A DNA stretch of 64,000 nucleotides from Brachybacterium timonense (GTDB taxonomy: Bacteria > Actinomycetota > Actinomycetes > Actinomycetales > Dermabacteraceae). Location of the stretch: assembly GCF_900258505.1 (NCBI RefSeq), contig NZ_LT984895.1, positions 2,970,609-3,034,608 on the forward strand, in the 5' to 3' direction. The translations under genes and the position numbers were made by a program. Of the stretch, positions 1-9,253 are shown in pieces (position 1 is the first letter of the stretch; every line of letters starts with the position of its first letter). The notes under the pieces are model-generated. The model saw nothing but the letters and a program-made list of their open reading frames with translations, was not told where the DNA came from and searched no databases.

Positions 1-44
1 CTTCGGGGCGGGGCATGTGGGGGTGAGGGGTTCCTGGTCGAGCG

Positions 45-554
45 TCAGCGGGTCACGAAGTGGGCGACGATCGCGATCGCGAAGGTGAGCGTGGAGCCGA
101 GGGCGAGCACGAGTTCGACGGCGAAGCCGATGCCGAGCGCTTTGATCGCCACCCACGACGTCTTCAGGCCACCGGACCAGTCCTGCTGGCGGATCGATTC
201 GGCCACGTACAGGCCCAGCAGGAATCCGATGATCAGCCCCAGGAAGGGGATCACGAAGATACCGACGATGCCGCTGGCGAGCGCGACGAGGATCGGCCAG
301 GTGGGCACCTCGTGCTTCTTGAGGCTGCGGCCGGTGATGAAGTAGTTCGCGGCCATGCCGGCGATGCCCAGGATCAGGACGATGCCGAAGCAGATCCACC
401 CTGGCGTGGACCCCATGACGATCGCCCAGATGAGGGTGGCGATCACGATCGTGATGGTGCCGGGAAGGATCGGGACGACGATTCCGGCGAGGCCCACGCA
501 GTAGGCGAGGGCGGCCAGCACGGTCACGATGATCTGCATGGTCAGGGAGTCCAC
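45..554 (-). CDS. DUF456 family membrane protein
   Basis: A 169-residue, very hydrophobic protein with about four to five membrane segments spread over its whole length. The Gly/Pro-rich first part (VVPILPGT near residue 30) and a later FLGLIIGFLLGLY segment match the small DUF456 integral membrane family, whose function is not known. The GTG start at 552-554 is supported by a TAGCAT-like -10 element (561-566 on the minus strand) lying exactly six bases upstream, which would give a leaderless transcript; there is no Shine-Dalgarno. It is divergent from the VanZ-like gene. Family assignment is by overall pattern only. Confidence 0.8.
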   Translation of the reverse strand: MDSLTMQIIVTVLAALAYCVGLAGIVVPILPGTITIVIATLIWAIVMGSTPGWICFGIVLILGIAGMAANYFITGRSLKKHEVPTWPILVALASGIVGIFVIPFLGLIIGFLLGLYVAESIRQQDWSGGLKTSWVAIKALGIGFAVELVLALGSTLTFAIAIVAHFVTR

Positions 555-560
555 CGCGCC

Positions 561-566
561 ATGCTA
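561..566 (-). promoter_or_regulatory. candidate -10 element for leaderless DUF456 transcript
   Basis: Reads TAGCAT on the minus strand and lies six bases before the GTG at 554. No convincing -35 box is visible. The same arrangement recurs upstream of several genes in this window. Confidence 0.4.
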
Positions 567-725
567 TCGGCGTCCGAAGAAACTGACCCGGTGGTCAGAC
601 GGTGTGCCCGCGCGGTGGCTGCGGCCCGCGCGCATGGCTGTGTGTCTCGTGGTGTCACGTGCTCGCGAGATCGCGTCGGCGGATGCGCCGCGTGTGGTGC
701 GCATCGGATGGTCATGTGGGCGCGC

Positions 726-731
726 TATCCT
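726..731 (+). promoter_or_regulatory. candidate -10 element for leaderless VanZ-like transcript
   Basis: TATCCT lies seven bases before the GTG at 739. This supports the GTG as the true start over the longer open frame beginning at 529. Confidence 0.4.
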
Positions 732-738
732 CGCGGCC

Positions 739-1386
739 GTGTCAGAGCTCTTGCGCCTGCTGACGGTCGGCCTGCTGGGCGGCGCTGTGCTGTTCGCGGT
801 GCTGCTGGTGCCGGCGATCCTGCATCAGCGCCGACGTTTTGGGCAGGTGCGGCCGCGTCGCCTGCTGGGGCTTGCGATCATCTGCCTGTACTCGATGACG
901 CTCGTGGGCTTGACGCTCGCGCCTGCCTATGACGTGGCTGTGACCTGCCGTCACCGCATCGGTGGGGTGGTGCGGCTGGATCCTGTGGGCACGGTCTCTG
1001 CGGTGATGCAGTTGCGCCGTGAGGGCGCCAGCTGGGCAGCGGTGGCTACCTCGTTCCCGGTGATGCAGGCGGCGATGAACACGGCGCTGTTCGTGCCGAC
1101 GGGGCTGATCCTGCGCGGCATGCTGCGCTGGGATGCGGTGACGTCGGTGGCGGCGGGCATGATGCTGTCGGCAGCGATCGAGGTGACGCAGTACACGGGT
1201 GCGTGGGGGCTGTATCCGTGCGGGGTGCGGATCGCGGATATCGAGGACCTGCTGTGGAACACGGTGGGTGTGGCGATCGGTGCACTGGTGGGGCATCTGC
1301 TGGCTCGCGGAGCACGAGCCCCCTACACGGATCCGGTCGAGGGTGATCTGGCGGGCACGGTCCTGGACAGGCACGACGACATCTGA
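739..1386 (+). CDS. VanZ-like family membrane protein
   Basis: A 215-residue membrane protein of the VanZ-like family, named after the teicoplanin-resistance accessory protein; most members have no proven role. Four to five hydrophobic segments are visible. The family hallmarks are present: FVPTGLILR near residue 113, an IEVTQ motif near residue 143, and DIEDLLWNTVGVAIG near residues 168-182. The frame is open upstream to 529, but that extra part is Arg-rich and non-membrane. The GTG at 739, seven bases after a TATCCT element, gives a protein beginning directly with a membrane helix. It converges on sbcC with only eight bases between the stops. Confidence 0.82.
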   Translation: MSELLRLLTVGLLGGAVLFAVLLVPAILHQRRRFGQVRPRRLLGLAIICLYSMTLVGLTLAPAYDVAVTCRHRIGGVVRLDPVGTVSAVMQLRREGASWAAVATSFPVMQAAMNTALFVPTGLILRGMLRWDAVTSVAAGMMLSAAIEVTQYTGAWGLYPCGVRIADIEDLLWNTVGVAIGALVGHLLARGARAPYTDPVEGDLAGTVLDRHDDI

Positions 1387-1394
1387 GCACCTGC

Positions 1395-4300
1395 TCAGGC
1401 GGTGACGGTCAGGGTGGAGGTGGCGTCGGCCCGACGGCGCACGCTGATGCGGTCAGGGATGCGGGTCTTCAACTCGGCGACGTGACTGACGATGCCGACG
1501 CTGCGGCCGCCCTCAGCGATGCGCGCGATCTCTTCGATGACCCCGTCGAGCCGCTCGGGGTCGAGGCTGCCGAAGCCTTCGTCGATGAACAGGGTCTGCA
1601 TGGTGATGCCACCGGCTTCCGCGCTGACGGTGTCCGCGAGGCCCAGTGCGAGCGCGAGGGAGACGATGAACGTCTCGCCGCCGGAGAGGGTGTCGGGGCG
1701 TCGCGTCTGGTCGGTTCGTCGGTCGATGACCAGGAGGTCCAGGCCGGTTTTGCCGCGACCGCTGAGGTCGTCGTCGCGCACGAGTTCGAGGTGTGCGTCG
1801 CCCATGCGGGCCAGGCGTGCGTTGGCGGCGTCGACCACGTCCTCGAAGCGGCGCATGAGCACGTAGGTGGACAGCCGGACGCGGTCGCCGGCGTTGCCGG
1901 TGGCGAGGTCGGCGACGCGGATGATCGCCCCGGCCTGGTCGGCGACGCTGCGCAGACGGGTGATCGCGTCGGTGAGGTGAGCGCGGGCGCCGCGGGTGCG
2001 CTCGGCACGGTCGGTGGCGGTGCCGGCGGCAGCCTGCGCCTGGGCTGCGGCCTTGTCGGCGCGGGAGACGTTCTCGCGCGCATCGGTGACGGCGGTGCGG
2101 GCAGCCTCGAGCGCTTCGGGGGTGGCGGTGAGGTCAGCGATCCCGGGTTCGGCGAGACCATCAGCGAGGCGGGCCCGATCGACGCGATGCTGATTCACGC
2201 GCTGGTGCAGCCGGGTGCGTTCAGCTGTCTCGAGCACGGCGGCGCGCACGGCGTCATCGGTGGCGAGGGCGGGACTGATAGTGGCGGCCGCGTCGGTGTC
2301 GGGGTCACTGGTGCGGGCAGTGTCACCGTCTCGTGCGCTGGCCTCGCGACCTGCATCGCTCGCGTCACTGTCCGTGTCGACGGCATCGGCGCCGGCGTTT
2401 GCCAGGTGGGCACTCGCCTCAGCGCGGATCCGCTCGGCCTCCTGGCTCAGCTCGTGGTGTGTGGTCGTGGCCTGATCGGCAGCGCTGTGCATGTCGCGCA
2501 GGTGTTGGGCAGCGCTGGCACGGTCACGGTGGGCCTGCATGCGGGCGGTGACGCTCGGGGCGTCACCACGGGCTGCGGCGAGGGTTTCGCGATCCTCGGC
2601 CAGGCGCTGCTCGGCGTCGGTGATCCAGGTGGTCGCCGCGTCGATACGGGCACGCTCGGCCTGTTCCTGTTCACGCAGCGTCTGGCTGGTGCGGTCGTGC
2701 TCAGCGAGGGCGGCTTCCAGGCGCTCGGCGTCGGCCTGTGCGCGGGTTGCTGCGGCCACGGCAGCCTGGGCGTTCTCGAGCTGTGCGCGCGCGGTAGCCA
2801 CGTCGATCCCGCCGGTCTTTTCCTGTGCCTCCGCGAGGCGTTCACGGGCAGTGGCGAGGGCTGCCGCGGCGCGGGCGTGCGCCGTCTCAGCGCTGGAACG
2901 GGCCTGCTCGGCGGCCTCGAGCTCATCCGCGTCGACGTGGTCGGCGCCGGGCGCGGCAGGAGCCGGATGCGTGGTCGAGCCGCAGACTGCGCAGGGTTCA
3001 CCCTCCTCGAGGGCGGTGGCGAGTTCGGCGGCGAGCCCGGCGCGGCGCCGGGTGCGCAGGGCGTGCTCATGGTCGATCGCGCTCTGCGCGGCGGTGGAGG
3101 CTTTCTGCGCGGCGCCTTCGGCACGGGTGACCGCTTTCGCGCGGGTAGCGGCTTCCTGGGCGGCGGTGACAGCGTCAGCCGCGGAGCGTTCGGCGAGCTT
3201 CGCATCTGTGAGGGCGCTCGCTGCCGTCTTCTCGTCCTCCAGCTGGGTCTGGAGCTGCGCGCGGGCGGCGGGTCGCTCGGCGCTCTGAGTGGCGAGCGCA
3301 TCGGCGCGGGTGATCGACTCCTGGCGGGCGGCACGGCGCTGCGTGATGGCGTCGGCGCGCTCGGGCAGCTCCTTTTCGAGATCAACGAGGCTGCTGAGCC
3401 GACCGGCGAGGTCCAGCTGAGTGCTGGCGAGCTCGGTGAGCGCGCTGGCGGGGCTGTCCCCGTCGAGCAGGGCGCCAAGGTCATGGTTGTCGCTGGCCAG
3501 TTCCTGCCGGGCAGCGGCGAGCGCCTGCGCGGCCTGGGCGGCGCGGGCTGCAGCCGCGTCCCGACGCTGCAGGGCATCACGCACGGGTCCGGCGGCCTCG
3601 TGCAGCAGGAGCCGACGGGTGTCGTCGCGGTTCTGCTCGGCTGCGGCGTCGAGCCGTGCCGCGAGCTCATCGAGACTGGCGCGGCGCTGCAGAAGCGTGA
3701 GCGCTGACTCGCGGGACTGCAGGAGGTCACGGGCTGTTGCCAGGTGCTCAGCCTGGGCCGCGGCCTGTTCACGCAGCTGCATCGCGGCCGCATCGACCGC
3801 CGTCGTGATGCGGTCGGCATCCTCGGCGAGCAGGTCCAGGCGTCGCGTCTCGACATGGGCCGTGAGCGGCACCGGCTCGCGATCTGCCTCAGCTTCCGGC
3901 TGGGCATCATCCTCAAGCTGCAGCATCAGCTCGGGCTCGGGATCGGGCGCCTGCTCGGGCTCGTGCTCTGGCTCGCCCTCAGGCTGCGGCGCGGGGGCGG
4001 CGGCGTGAACGGAGGCTTCGGTGAAGCGTTCGACGGCGCGTCCGAGCACACTGCTCGCGTCGGCTTCGTGTGCGCGGGCCTGCTTGCGGCGCATCTCGAG
4101 CTCCCGCTCGATCTCCTCGTACAGCTGCGTGCCGAAGACGCGGGTGAGCACCTGCTGCCGCTCAGCGGTGCGGGCTTTGAGGAAGCGCTGGAACTCGCCC
4201 TGCGGCAGCAGCACCGTCTGCGTGAACTGCTCGCGGGTCAGCCCGATGGCGGACTGGATCTGGGCGCCCACCTCATCCAGGCGGGTAGCGCGAACCTCCA

Positions 4301-4718
4301 CACCAGCACCCTCCCCGAGCGCATCTGCGATCGCGGCGGGGATCAGCGCGGGCGAGTCGAGCCGCCACAGCAGCGCCTTGGCGTGCTGCGTCGTGGTGCC
4401 GTCCCCGCGTTTCTTGGGTCGCTCGTACTGGGGGCTGCGCCGCACACGGAAGATCCCGGCGCCGGTTTCGAACACCAGATCCACGTACGACGGCTCGAAG
4501 GGATCCGCGAACTGGGAGCGGATCCGGTCAGTACCGGACCCCTCCCCCGCCACGCCGCCGTAGAGCGCGAACACGATCGCGTCCAGGACAGTGGATTTGC
4601 CGGAGCCCGTCGGCCCTTCGAGCAGGAACGTGCCGCTGGCGCCGAGCGCCGCGAGGTCGATCGCGGCGTCGTCACGGAACGGCCCGATGCCGCGCAGCCT
4701 CAGGTGGTGGAGTTTCAT
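1395..4718 (-). CDS. sbcC: exonuclease SbcC (Rad50-like ATPase)
   Basis: The 1107-residue SMC-like ATPase subunit of the SbcCD nuclease, which cleaves DNA hairpins and protein-blocked ends. The N-terminal Walker A GPTGSGKST is at residues 35-43. Long Ala/Glu/Arg-rich coiled-coil arms flank a zinc hook CAVC near residue 577. The C-terminal half carries the ABC signature LSGGETF near residue 1011 and Walker B FIDEGFG near 1045. An acidic Pro/Glu insertion of about 45 residues (around 240-285) interrupts the first arm and looks lineage-specific. The start overlaps the sbcD stop by ATGA, so the two are translationally coupled with sbcD first. Confidence 0.96.
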   Translation of the reverse strand: MKLHHLRLRGIGPFRDDAAIDLAALGASGTFLLEGPTGSGKSTVLDAIVFALYGGVAGEGSGTDRIRSQFADPFEPSYVDLVFETGAGIFRVRRSPQYERPKKRGDGTTTQHAKALLWRLDSPALIPAAIADALGEGAGVEVRATRLDEVGAQIQSAIGLTREQFTQTVLLPQGEFQRFLKARTAERQQVLTRVFGTQLYEEIERELEMRRKQARAHEADASSVLGRAVERFTEASVHAAAPAPQPEGEPEHEPEQAPDPEPELMLQLEDDAQPEAEADREPVPLTAHVETRRLDLLAEDADRITTAVDAAAMQLREQAAAQAEHLATARDLLQSRESALTLLQRRASLDELAARLDAAAEQNRDDTRRLLLHEAAGPVRDALQRRDAAAARAAQAAQALAAARQELASDNHDLGALLDGDSPASALTELASTQLDLAGRLSSLVDLEKELPERADAITQRRAARQESITRADALATQSAERPAARAQLQTQLEDEKTAASALTDAKLAERSAADAVTAAQEAATRAKAVTRAEGAAQKASTAAQSAIDHEHALRTRRRAGLAAELATALEEGEPCAVCGSTTHPAPAAPGADHVDADELEAAEQARSSAETAHARAAAALATARERLAEAQEKTGGIDVATARAQLENAQAAVAAATRAQADAERLEAALAEHDRTSQTLREQEQAERARIDAATTWITDAEQRLAEDRETLAAARGDAPSVTARMQAHRDRASAAQHLRDMHSAADQATTTHHELSQEAERIRAEASAHLANAGADAVDTDSDASDAGREASARDGDTARTSDPDTDAAATISPALATDDAVRAAVLETAERTRLHQRVNQHRVDRARLADGLAEPGIADLTATPEALEAARTAVTDARENVSRADKAAAQAQAAAGTATDRAERTRGARAHLTDAITRLRSVADQAGAIIRVADLATGNAGDRVRLSTYVLMRRFEDVVDAANARLARMGDAHLELVRDDDLSGRGKTGLDLLVIDRRTDQTRRPDTLSGGETFIVSLALALGLADTVSAEAGGITMQTLFIDEGFGSLDPERLDGVIEEIARIAEGGRSVGIVSHVAELKTRIPDRISVRRRADATSTLTVTA

Positions 4719-5908
4719 GAGGCCTCCTGTCGACGGATCCGCACCGCACTCAGGGCGTCGTCCAGCACGGCCCGATCGGTATCGGTGGCGTCGCTCCCGG
4801 TGGTGAACGCGAGGAAGTCGCCCATCACATCCACGGGATCCACCTCGCCGCGCACCTGCCGGGCGCGCTGCTCTTCGCCGCGACCCTCCGGTTCGTGGCG
4901 GGCTGTGAGCAGGTGGCCGAACACGGCGCGCAGCTGTTCCTGCAGATGGGCGGGCCGTTCACGATCGGTGACGGTGATCGCCGCCCAGTCGTTCCCGTGG
5001 GTCTGTCCCTGTGCGAGCACCTCGCTGAGGGTGCCGCGCAGCTCGACGATGCGGCGCGGCTGGGTGATCGGCAGACGTTCGACGGTCTCGACCCCCTGTG
5101 CCCCCATGTCGATGAGCAGCATCGACTTCTTCTGATTCTTCTCCGACAGGGAGTACGGCAGCGGCGAGCCGGAGTACCACATGGCGCCGCCCTCATCGCC
5201 AAGCAGCGAGGAGAGGTCCTGGCAGCCGTGCAGGTGGCCGAGCGCGACATAGTCGAAGCCCGCGAAGATCGGGCCGGGCACCGTGTCGACTCCGCCAACG
5301 GTGAGGTCCCGTTCGGACTCCGATTCGGTGCCACCGGCTACGAAGGTGTGGGCGAGAACGACGGAGCGCGGACGCGGCGCCCCGTCGGCGGCGAGAGCGG
5401 AGGTGCGCTCGGCGAGCCGGACCCGCACTCGATCCAGGGCAGCGCGAGTCACCGCCTCGTGGCTGCGTGGCAGTGGCTCCTCCCCCGCCGCGAGGGTGTG
5501 GCGGGCGATATCCGGCTCGAGGAACGGCAGCCCGAAGAACAGCACCTCACCGTGCTCGTCCTGCACGGTGACGGGATGCTCGATGCCGGGAGTGTCGGTG
5601 AGCAGGTGCACGCCGGCGCGCATCATCTCCTTGCCGAAGCCGAGCCGCGCAGCAGAGTCATGGTTGCCAGGGGTGAGCACCACGGTGGCGGTCTGGGCCA
5701 GAGCCGCGAGGGTTCGCGACAGCAGCGTGACTGACTGCACCGGCGGGACGGCACGGTCGTACACATCACCGGCGATCACCACGACGTCCACGTGCTTCTC
5801 GCGGACCGTCTCCAGCAGTTCACGGTGAAACGCCTCATGGTGCTCGTGCAGGTCATGCCCGTGCAGGGTGCGCCCCAGGTGCCAGTCCGAGGTGTGCAGG
5901 ATCTTCAT
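4715..5908 (-). CDS. sbcD: exonuclease SbcD (Mre11-like nuclease)
   Basis: The 397-residue metallophosphoesterase nuclease subunit that pairs with SbcC. Phosphoesterase motifs occur in order: SDWHLG at residues 7-12, GDVYDR at 47-52, TPGNHDS at 79-85, LAHTF further on, and GHLHG in the metal-binding end. The frame stays open ten codons upstream, but the ATG at 5908 gives the canonical MKILHTSDWH N-terminus. On the minus strand TAGCGT lies seven bases upstream (5916-5921), fitting a leaderless start; the region has no purine-rich ribosome site. It is the first gene of the sbcDC operon. Confidence 0.96.
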   Translation of the reverse strand: MKILHTSDWHLGRTLHGHDLHEHHEAFHRELLETVREKHVDVVVIAGDVYDRAVPPVQSVTLLSRTLAALAQTATVVLTPGNHDSAARLGFGKEMMRAGVHLLTDTPGIEHPVTVQDEHGEVLFFGLPFLEPDIARHTLAAGEEPLPRSHEAVTRAALDRVRVRLAERTSALAADGAPRPRSVVLAHTFVAGGTESESERDLTVGGVDTVPGPIFAGFDYVALGHLHGCQDLSSLLGDEGGAMWYSGSPLPYSLSEKNQKKSMLLIDMGAQGVETVERLPITQPRRIVELRGTLSEVLAQGQTHGNDWAAITVTDRERPAHLQEQLRAVFGHLLTARHEPEGRGEEQRARQVRGEVDPVDVMGDFLAFTTGSDATDTDRAVLDDALSAVRIRRQEAS

Positions 5909-5915
5909 ACCGATA

Positions 5916-5921
5916 ACGCTA
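5916..5921 (-). promoter_or_regulatory. candidate -10 element for leaderless sbcDC transcript
   Basis: Reads TAGCGT on the minus strand, seven bases before the sbcD ATG. No -35 match was found. Confidence 0.4.
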
Positions 5922-6103
5922 CGAGGAGGGTCCGACAAACGAGCCCATTGCGCGCGTGATCCCGCGGTAGGCGAGGCCGATCACCCCGCGCCTGCGAGCC
6001 CGAGTCGGCGGTCGAGCGCGGGCATGGTGGGGCTGGCCATGGGGTGATTCTCCCGGAGGTCACGGGCGGTCGCGAACGGGATCAGTCCCCGGTGCCGACA
6101 GCA

Positions 6104-6138
6104 CACGGGTCCGGCACCGAAGCGGTGCCGGACCCGTG
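6104..6138 (-). terminator. hairpin terminator after exeM-like gene
   Basis: A perfect inverted repeat with 15-base arms (cacgggtccggcacc and its complement) around a five-base gaagc loop. It lies about 80 bases past the stop of the nuclease gene in its direction of reading. There is no U-tract, as is usual for actinobacterial terminators. Confidence 0.75.
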
Positions 6139-6220
6139 CGGCGTGAGCGATGGCCGGATCGGAGTCTCGGACGGCTCTGTGAGCGCGCCGGACCCGCGCG
6201 GCGTCAGCGAGGTACCGGGG

Positions 6221-9082
6221 TCAGCCGTCCTCGCGGCGGGCGACGGTGGCTCCGCCGACGATCAGCGCCACGGCCACACCCGCGATGCCCAGCGCGGCCA
6301 CACCGGTGCGGGCCAGGCTCGACGCGCCGCCGAGGGCCGCGAGTCCGCGTCCGGCATGGTCGGGCTTACCCGGCTGCCCGGCGTGCTCCGGCGTGCCGGG
6401 CTGACCAGCATGCTCCGGGGCCTTGCCAGGGTTCTGACCCGGGCGATCGCTGCCTGCGCCAGGGTCCGTGCCCGGCTCAGCGGGGGCGTTGTCCTGTGCC
6501 GGGAACCCGGCGTCGAGGCCGACGATGATCGGGTTGTGGTCGGAGGATCCGTACACGCCCTCCTCGACCAGGTTCACCTCGTTGTTGCGGTAGCGGGAGT
6601 ACTGGGTCATCACGGACTCCGGCCCATTGATCGACCAGCCCGTCGCCCCGGTCACGCGCTCAGCAGCGGCAGCGTTGGCGAGCACGTGGTCAAGGGAGCC
6701 GACCATGCCGCCGAAGCTGTAGGACCACGCCTCGGACTCGTGCTCACGCACGGTGTTGACGAACCCGCCGTCGTAGAACACCTGGAGCGGATCCTCCATG
6801 GTGTAGGCGTTGAAGTCGCCGCCATGCAGCACGGCGTCCACGCCCAGCTCCTTCGCGCGGCCATTCGCCCACGCATTGAGCGCCTTCGCCTGCTTCACGC
6901 GGGACGTGCGAGCGTTGCCCTGCACCGGATCCTCGGGAAGGTTCGCGTCCTCACCATCTTTGGAGCCCTTGGACTTGAAGTGGTTCACGGTGAAGAAGAA
7001 CGGCTTGCCCTCCAGCTTCTTGCCGTCCCGCTCAGTGACCGGCACGAACACCTGCCCGATCGGCTCGCGGGCGTTGTCGAACGCCTGATCGTTCACCAGG
7101 ACCTCGACGCCGCCACGGGGCGTGACCGCTGCCGGCTTGTAGATGATCGCGTTGGTGATGACGTCCTGGCCACCCTCGGCGCCGGCCGCCTTGTACGCGT
7201 CACCGGTGGGGATGTACGCCCAGGTGCCCTCGCCGTCCTTCGCGTTGAGGGCATCGACCAGGGTGGCGGTGGCTTCGTCGGGCGTCTCGCCGAGCCGAGC
7301 GGAGTTCTCGATCTCCATCAGACCCACCACGTCAGCGCCGGTGCCGGAGATCGCCTCGACGATCTTCCCCTGCTGGCGCTGGAAGCTGGCGTCGTCCCAG
7401 GCGCCACGCAGGTCGCAGCCACCGCGCACATTGGTGCCCTCGCCGTCCATGTTCGTGTACGGCGTGCACCCGGGCACGTCCTCGCCCAGGGTGGTGAAGT
7501 AGTTCAGCACGTTGAAGGTGGCCACCTGCAGGTCGCCGCCCACGTCGTTCGGGGTGTCCTGGCGGGTGTTCTCGAAGTCCACGCCGTCGGTGTCATGGGA
7601 GGCCCAGGGGCTGGTGGGGTTCAGCCGCCACTGGTCATGGGAGTAGGCCACCACGACGGGCTGGGTGAAGGTCGCGCCCGCGCCCACCCGCACCGGCTCC
7701 TCGGTGGTGAGCCAGCTCATCGGCTGGTCGGGGTTCTTGGAGAAGTTGGTCGTCTTGCCGTCGTCCAGCAGCACCTTCTTGGTCTGCTGCTCCTCGTAGT
7801 AGGCGGTGGCGTCGGCGCCCGGGGCCATGACGTCGCCGGCCTGGCGCAGCGGCTTGTCGCCGATGGCGAGCGTGACCTCGCCGAACTTGTTCGTCGGGTA
7901 CACGTCGGTGACGGTGAAGTCACCCTTACCCGGCTGGTACAGCATGTGTTCGATGGATTCGCGCTGCGCCTCGTCGGTGGGGAACAGGTCGACGGTGAGG
8001 GGCTTGACGGGATCGAAGGCTTTGTCGGCCTTCGTCAGGCCGTCAGCGGCCACGCTGATCTGGGTGGAGCCGTAGTACTCGGACACCTCACCGGTGACCT
8101 GCACGGAGTCGCCGACTGCCACCTTGTCCATGGTCTCGCTGGAATACACGAACAGGGCGGTGGAGCCTGTGTGGCTGGAGAAGTCGAGTGCACCGCCGGT
8201 GCCGCCGGTCTGGATCACGTAGCCATCCAGCCCGCCGGTGGCGTACACCGCAGTGACCACGCCTTCGGTGGTGACGGTCTTCCCCTGCAGCGGGGATTCA
8301 GCGCCGGTGCCCTGGATCTTCGCGATCGGGGTGATGGCCAACGGGTCTGCGGGATCGTCTGGATCCTCGGGGGCGGGGTCAGCCGGGTCCTCAGGGGCCG
8401 GCTCGGCCGGATCCTCGGGAGCCGGTTCGGAGGCGCCGGACGGCTGCGGCGTGGGGGCGCCCGCCGTGAAGTCCGTCGAGTTCTCGCCGGTGGAGGCCAC
8501 GCGGGCGACACTCGTGTCATTGGATGTGCCAGGCGCGGCCGCGTCACCGGAGAAGGTGGTGGCGCCGCCCCATCCCACCAGGTCCACCACGGCGGGGTCG
8601 CTCGCGCACGTGGCGCCGGTGCAGGTGAGCTTGCCGTCAGCGTTGGACAGGGCGAACACGCCGCCGGTGCCGGAGGCGTTGATGTCGCCGGTGGCGTCCG
8701 CCGTCGGCAACGCTTCGCCGTTGCCGTTGCCCGCGGCGAGCTGGATCAGGAAGGTCTGACCGGCCGGAACGGTGCCGCTCAGGGCGACGGAGTTGTTGAA
8801 CGCGCCCTTCTTGGAGGCGTACTGGAGGGACCAGCCGTCGATGCTGATGTCCTTATCGGAGGTGTTGCGCAGCTCCACGAAGTCGTTCTGGTAGGCGGCG
8901 CCGGAGTTGCCGCCTCCGCCGTACACCTCGTTGATCACGAGGTCGCCGGGGGTGACAACGGCGGCCTGGGCGGGGGTGAGGCCCGCGAGGCCGCTCAGGC
9001 CCAGGGAGGCGATCGCGGCGGCGGCGCCGACGCGGCTGATGCGCGCACGAAGGCCGGCGTGGCCGGTGATGACTGAAGACAT
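6221..9082 (-). CDS. secreted, wall-anchored ExeM/NucH-like nuclease
   Basis: A 953-residue extracellular endonuclease/phosphatase-family protein. A signal peptide (residues 1-40, AQA before the likely cut) is followed by a lamin-tail domain (about 45-160, starting near DLVINEVYGGGG). Next come an acidic Pro-rich linker with repeats of the type PAPEDPA (210-247), an OB-fold-like segment (270-370), and the endonuclease/exonuclease/phosphatase domain (515-850). That last domain shows ATFNVLNYF, GLMEIENS, NHFKSKGS, GGDFNAY and SDHNPI catalytic motifs. The C-terminus has LARTG near residue 924, a hydrophobic helix and RRED, a sortase-type sorting signal. The architecture matches ExeM/NucH nucleases that degrade extracellular DNA. 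GGAAGGA precedes the ATG at 9082. Confidence 0.9.
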   Translation of the reverse strand: MSSVITGHAGLRARISRVGAAAAIASLGLSGLAGLTPAQAAVVTPGDLVINEVYGGGGNSGAAYQNDFVELRNTSDKDISIDGWSLQYASKKGAFNNSVALSGTVPAGQTFLIQLAAGNGNGEALPTADATGDINASGTGGVFALSNADGKLTCTGATCASDPAVVDLVGWGGATTFSGDAAAPGTSNDTSVARVASTGENSTDFTAGAPTPQPSGASEPAPEDPAEPAPEDPADPAPEDPDDPADPLAITPIAKIQGTGAESPLQGKTVTTEGVVTAVYATGGLDGYVIQTGGTGGALDFSSHTGSTALFVYSSETMDKVAVGDSVQVTGEVSEYYGSTQISVAADGLTKADKAFDPVKPLTVDLFPTDEAQRESIEHMLYQPGKGDFTVTDVYPTNKFGEVTLAIGDKPLRQAGDVMAPGADATAYYEEQQTKKVLLDDGKTTNFSKNPDQPMSWLTTEEPVRVGAGATFTQPVVVAYSHDQWRLNPTSPWASHDTDGVDFENTRQDTPNDVGGDLQVATFNVLNYFTTLGEDVPGCTPYTNMDGEGTNVRGGCDLRGAWDDASFQRQQGKIVEAISGTGADVVGLMEIENSARLGETPDEATATLVDALNAKDGEGTWAYIPTGDAYKAAGAEGGQDVITNAIIYKPAAVTPRGGVEVLVNDQAFDNAREPIGQVFVPVTERDGKKLEGKPFFFTVNHFKSKGSKDGEDANLPEDPVQGNARTSRVKQAKALNAWANGRAKELGVDAVLHGGDFNAYTMEDPLQVFYDGGFVNTVREHESEAWSYSFGGMVGSLDHVLANAAAAERVTGATGWSINGPESVMTQYSRYRNNEVNLVEEGVYGSSDHNPIIVGLDAGFPAQDNAPAEPGTDPGAGSDRPGQNPGKAPEHAGQPGTPEHAGQPGKPDHAGRGLAALGGASSLARTGVAALGIAGVAVALIVGGATVARREDG

Positions 9083-9208
9083 CGGTGTGGTCCTTCCGGG
9101 TGAGGGGGTCACTGCAGCAGTGCTGCACGTCAGGGGCAACGGCTTGTCGCTGCCCCGGTGTCACGGCGCGGTGGGGGCACGCCCGGTATCGGATTCTTCT
9201 GAGGACAC

Positions 9209-9244
9209 GGAACGGGGCCGAGCCAAGGGGCTCGACCCCGTTCC
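9209..9244 (-). terminator. hairpin terminator after 5'-nucleotidase gene
   Basis: An inverted repeat with 16-base arms (ggaacggggccgagcc ... ggctcgaccccgttcc) and a four-base loop. The single mismatch becomes a G-U pair only in the minus-strand transcript, which supports that direction. It begins ten bases after the stop codon. Confidence 0.8.
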
Positions 9245-9253
9245 GACAGTGGG

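Larger units (their letters stand above)
5909..6220. other. intergenic region between sbcD and the exeM-like gene
   Basis: About 310 bases without a supported gene. It holds the sbcD -10 candidate at 5916-5921 and the strong hairpin at 6104-6138. Between them nothing is recognisable. A short phrase (cggacccg[tc]gcggcgt[gc]agcga) occurs twice, near 6129 and 6189. Confidence 0.6.

Noticed and set aside
6044-9076. A 1010-codon open frame on the plus strand
   Set aside because: It is antisense to the ExeM-like gene, whose domains, signal peptide and ribosome site are all clear; the plus frame has no recognisable domain.
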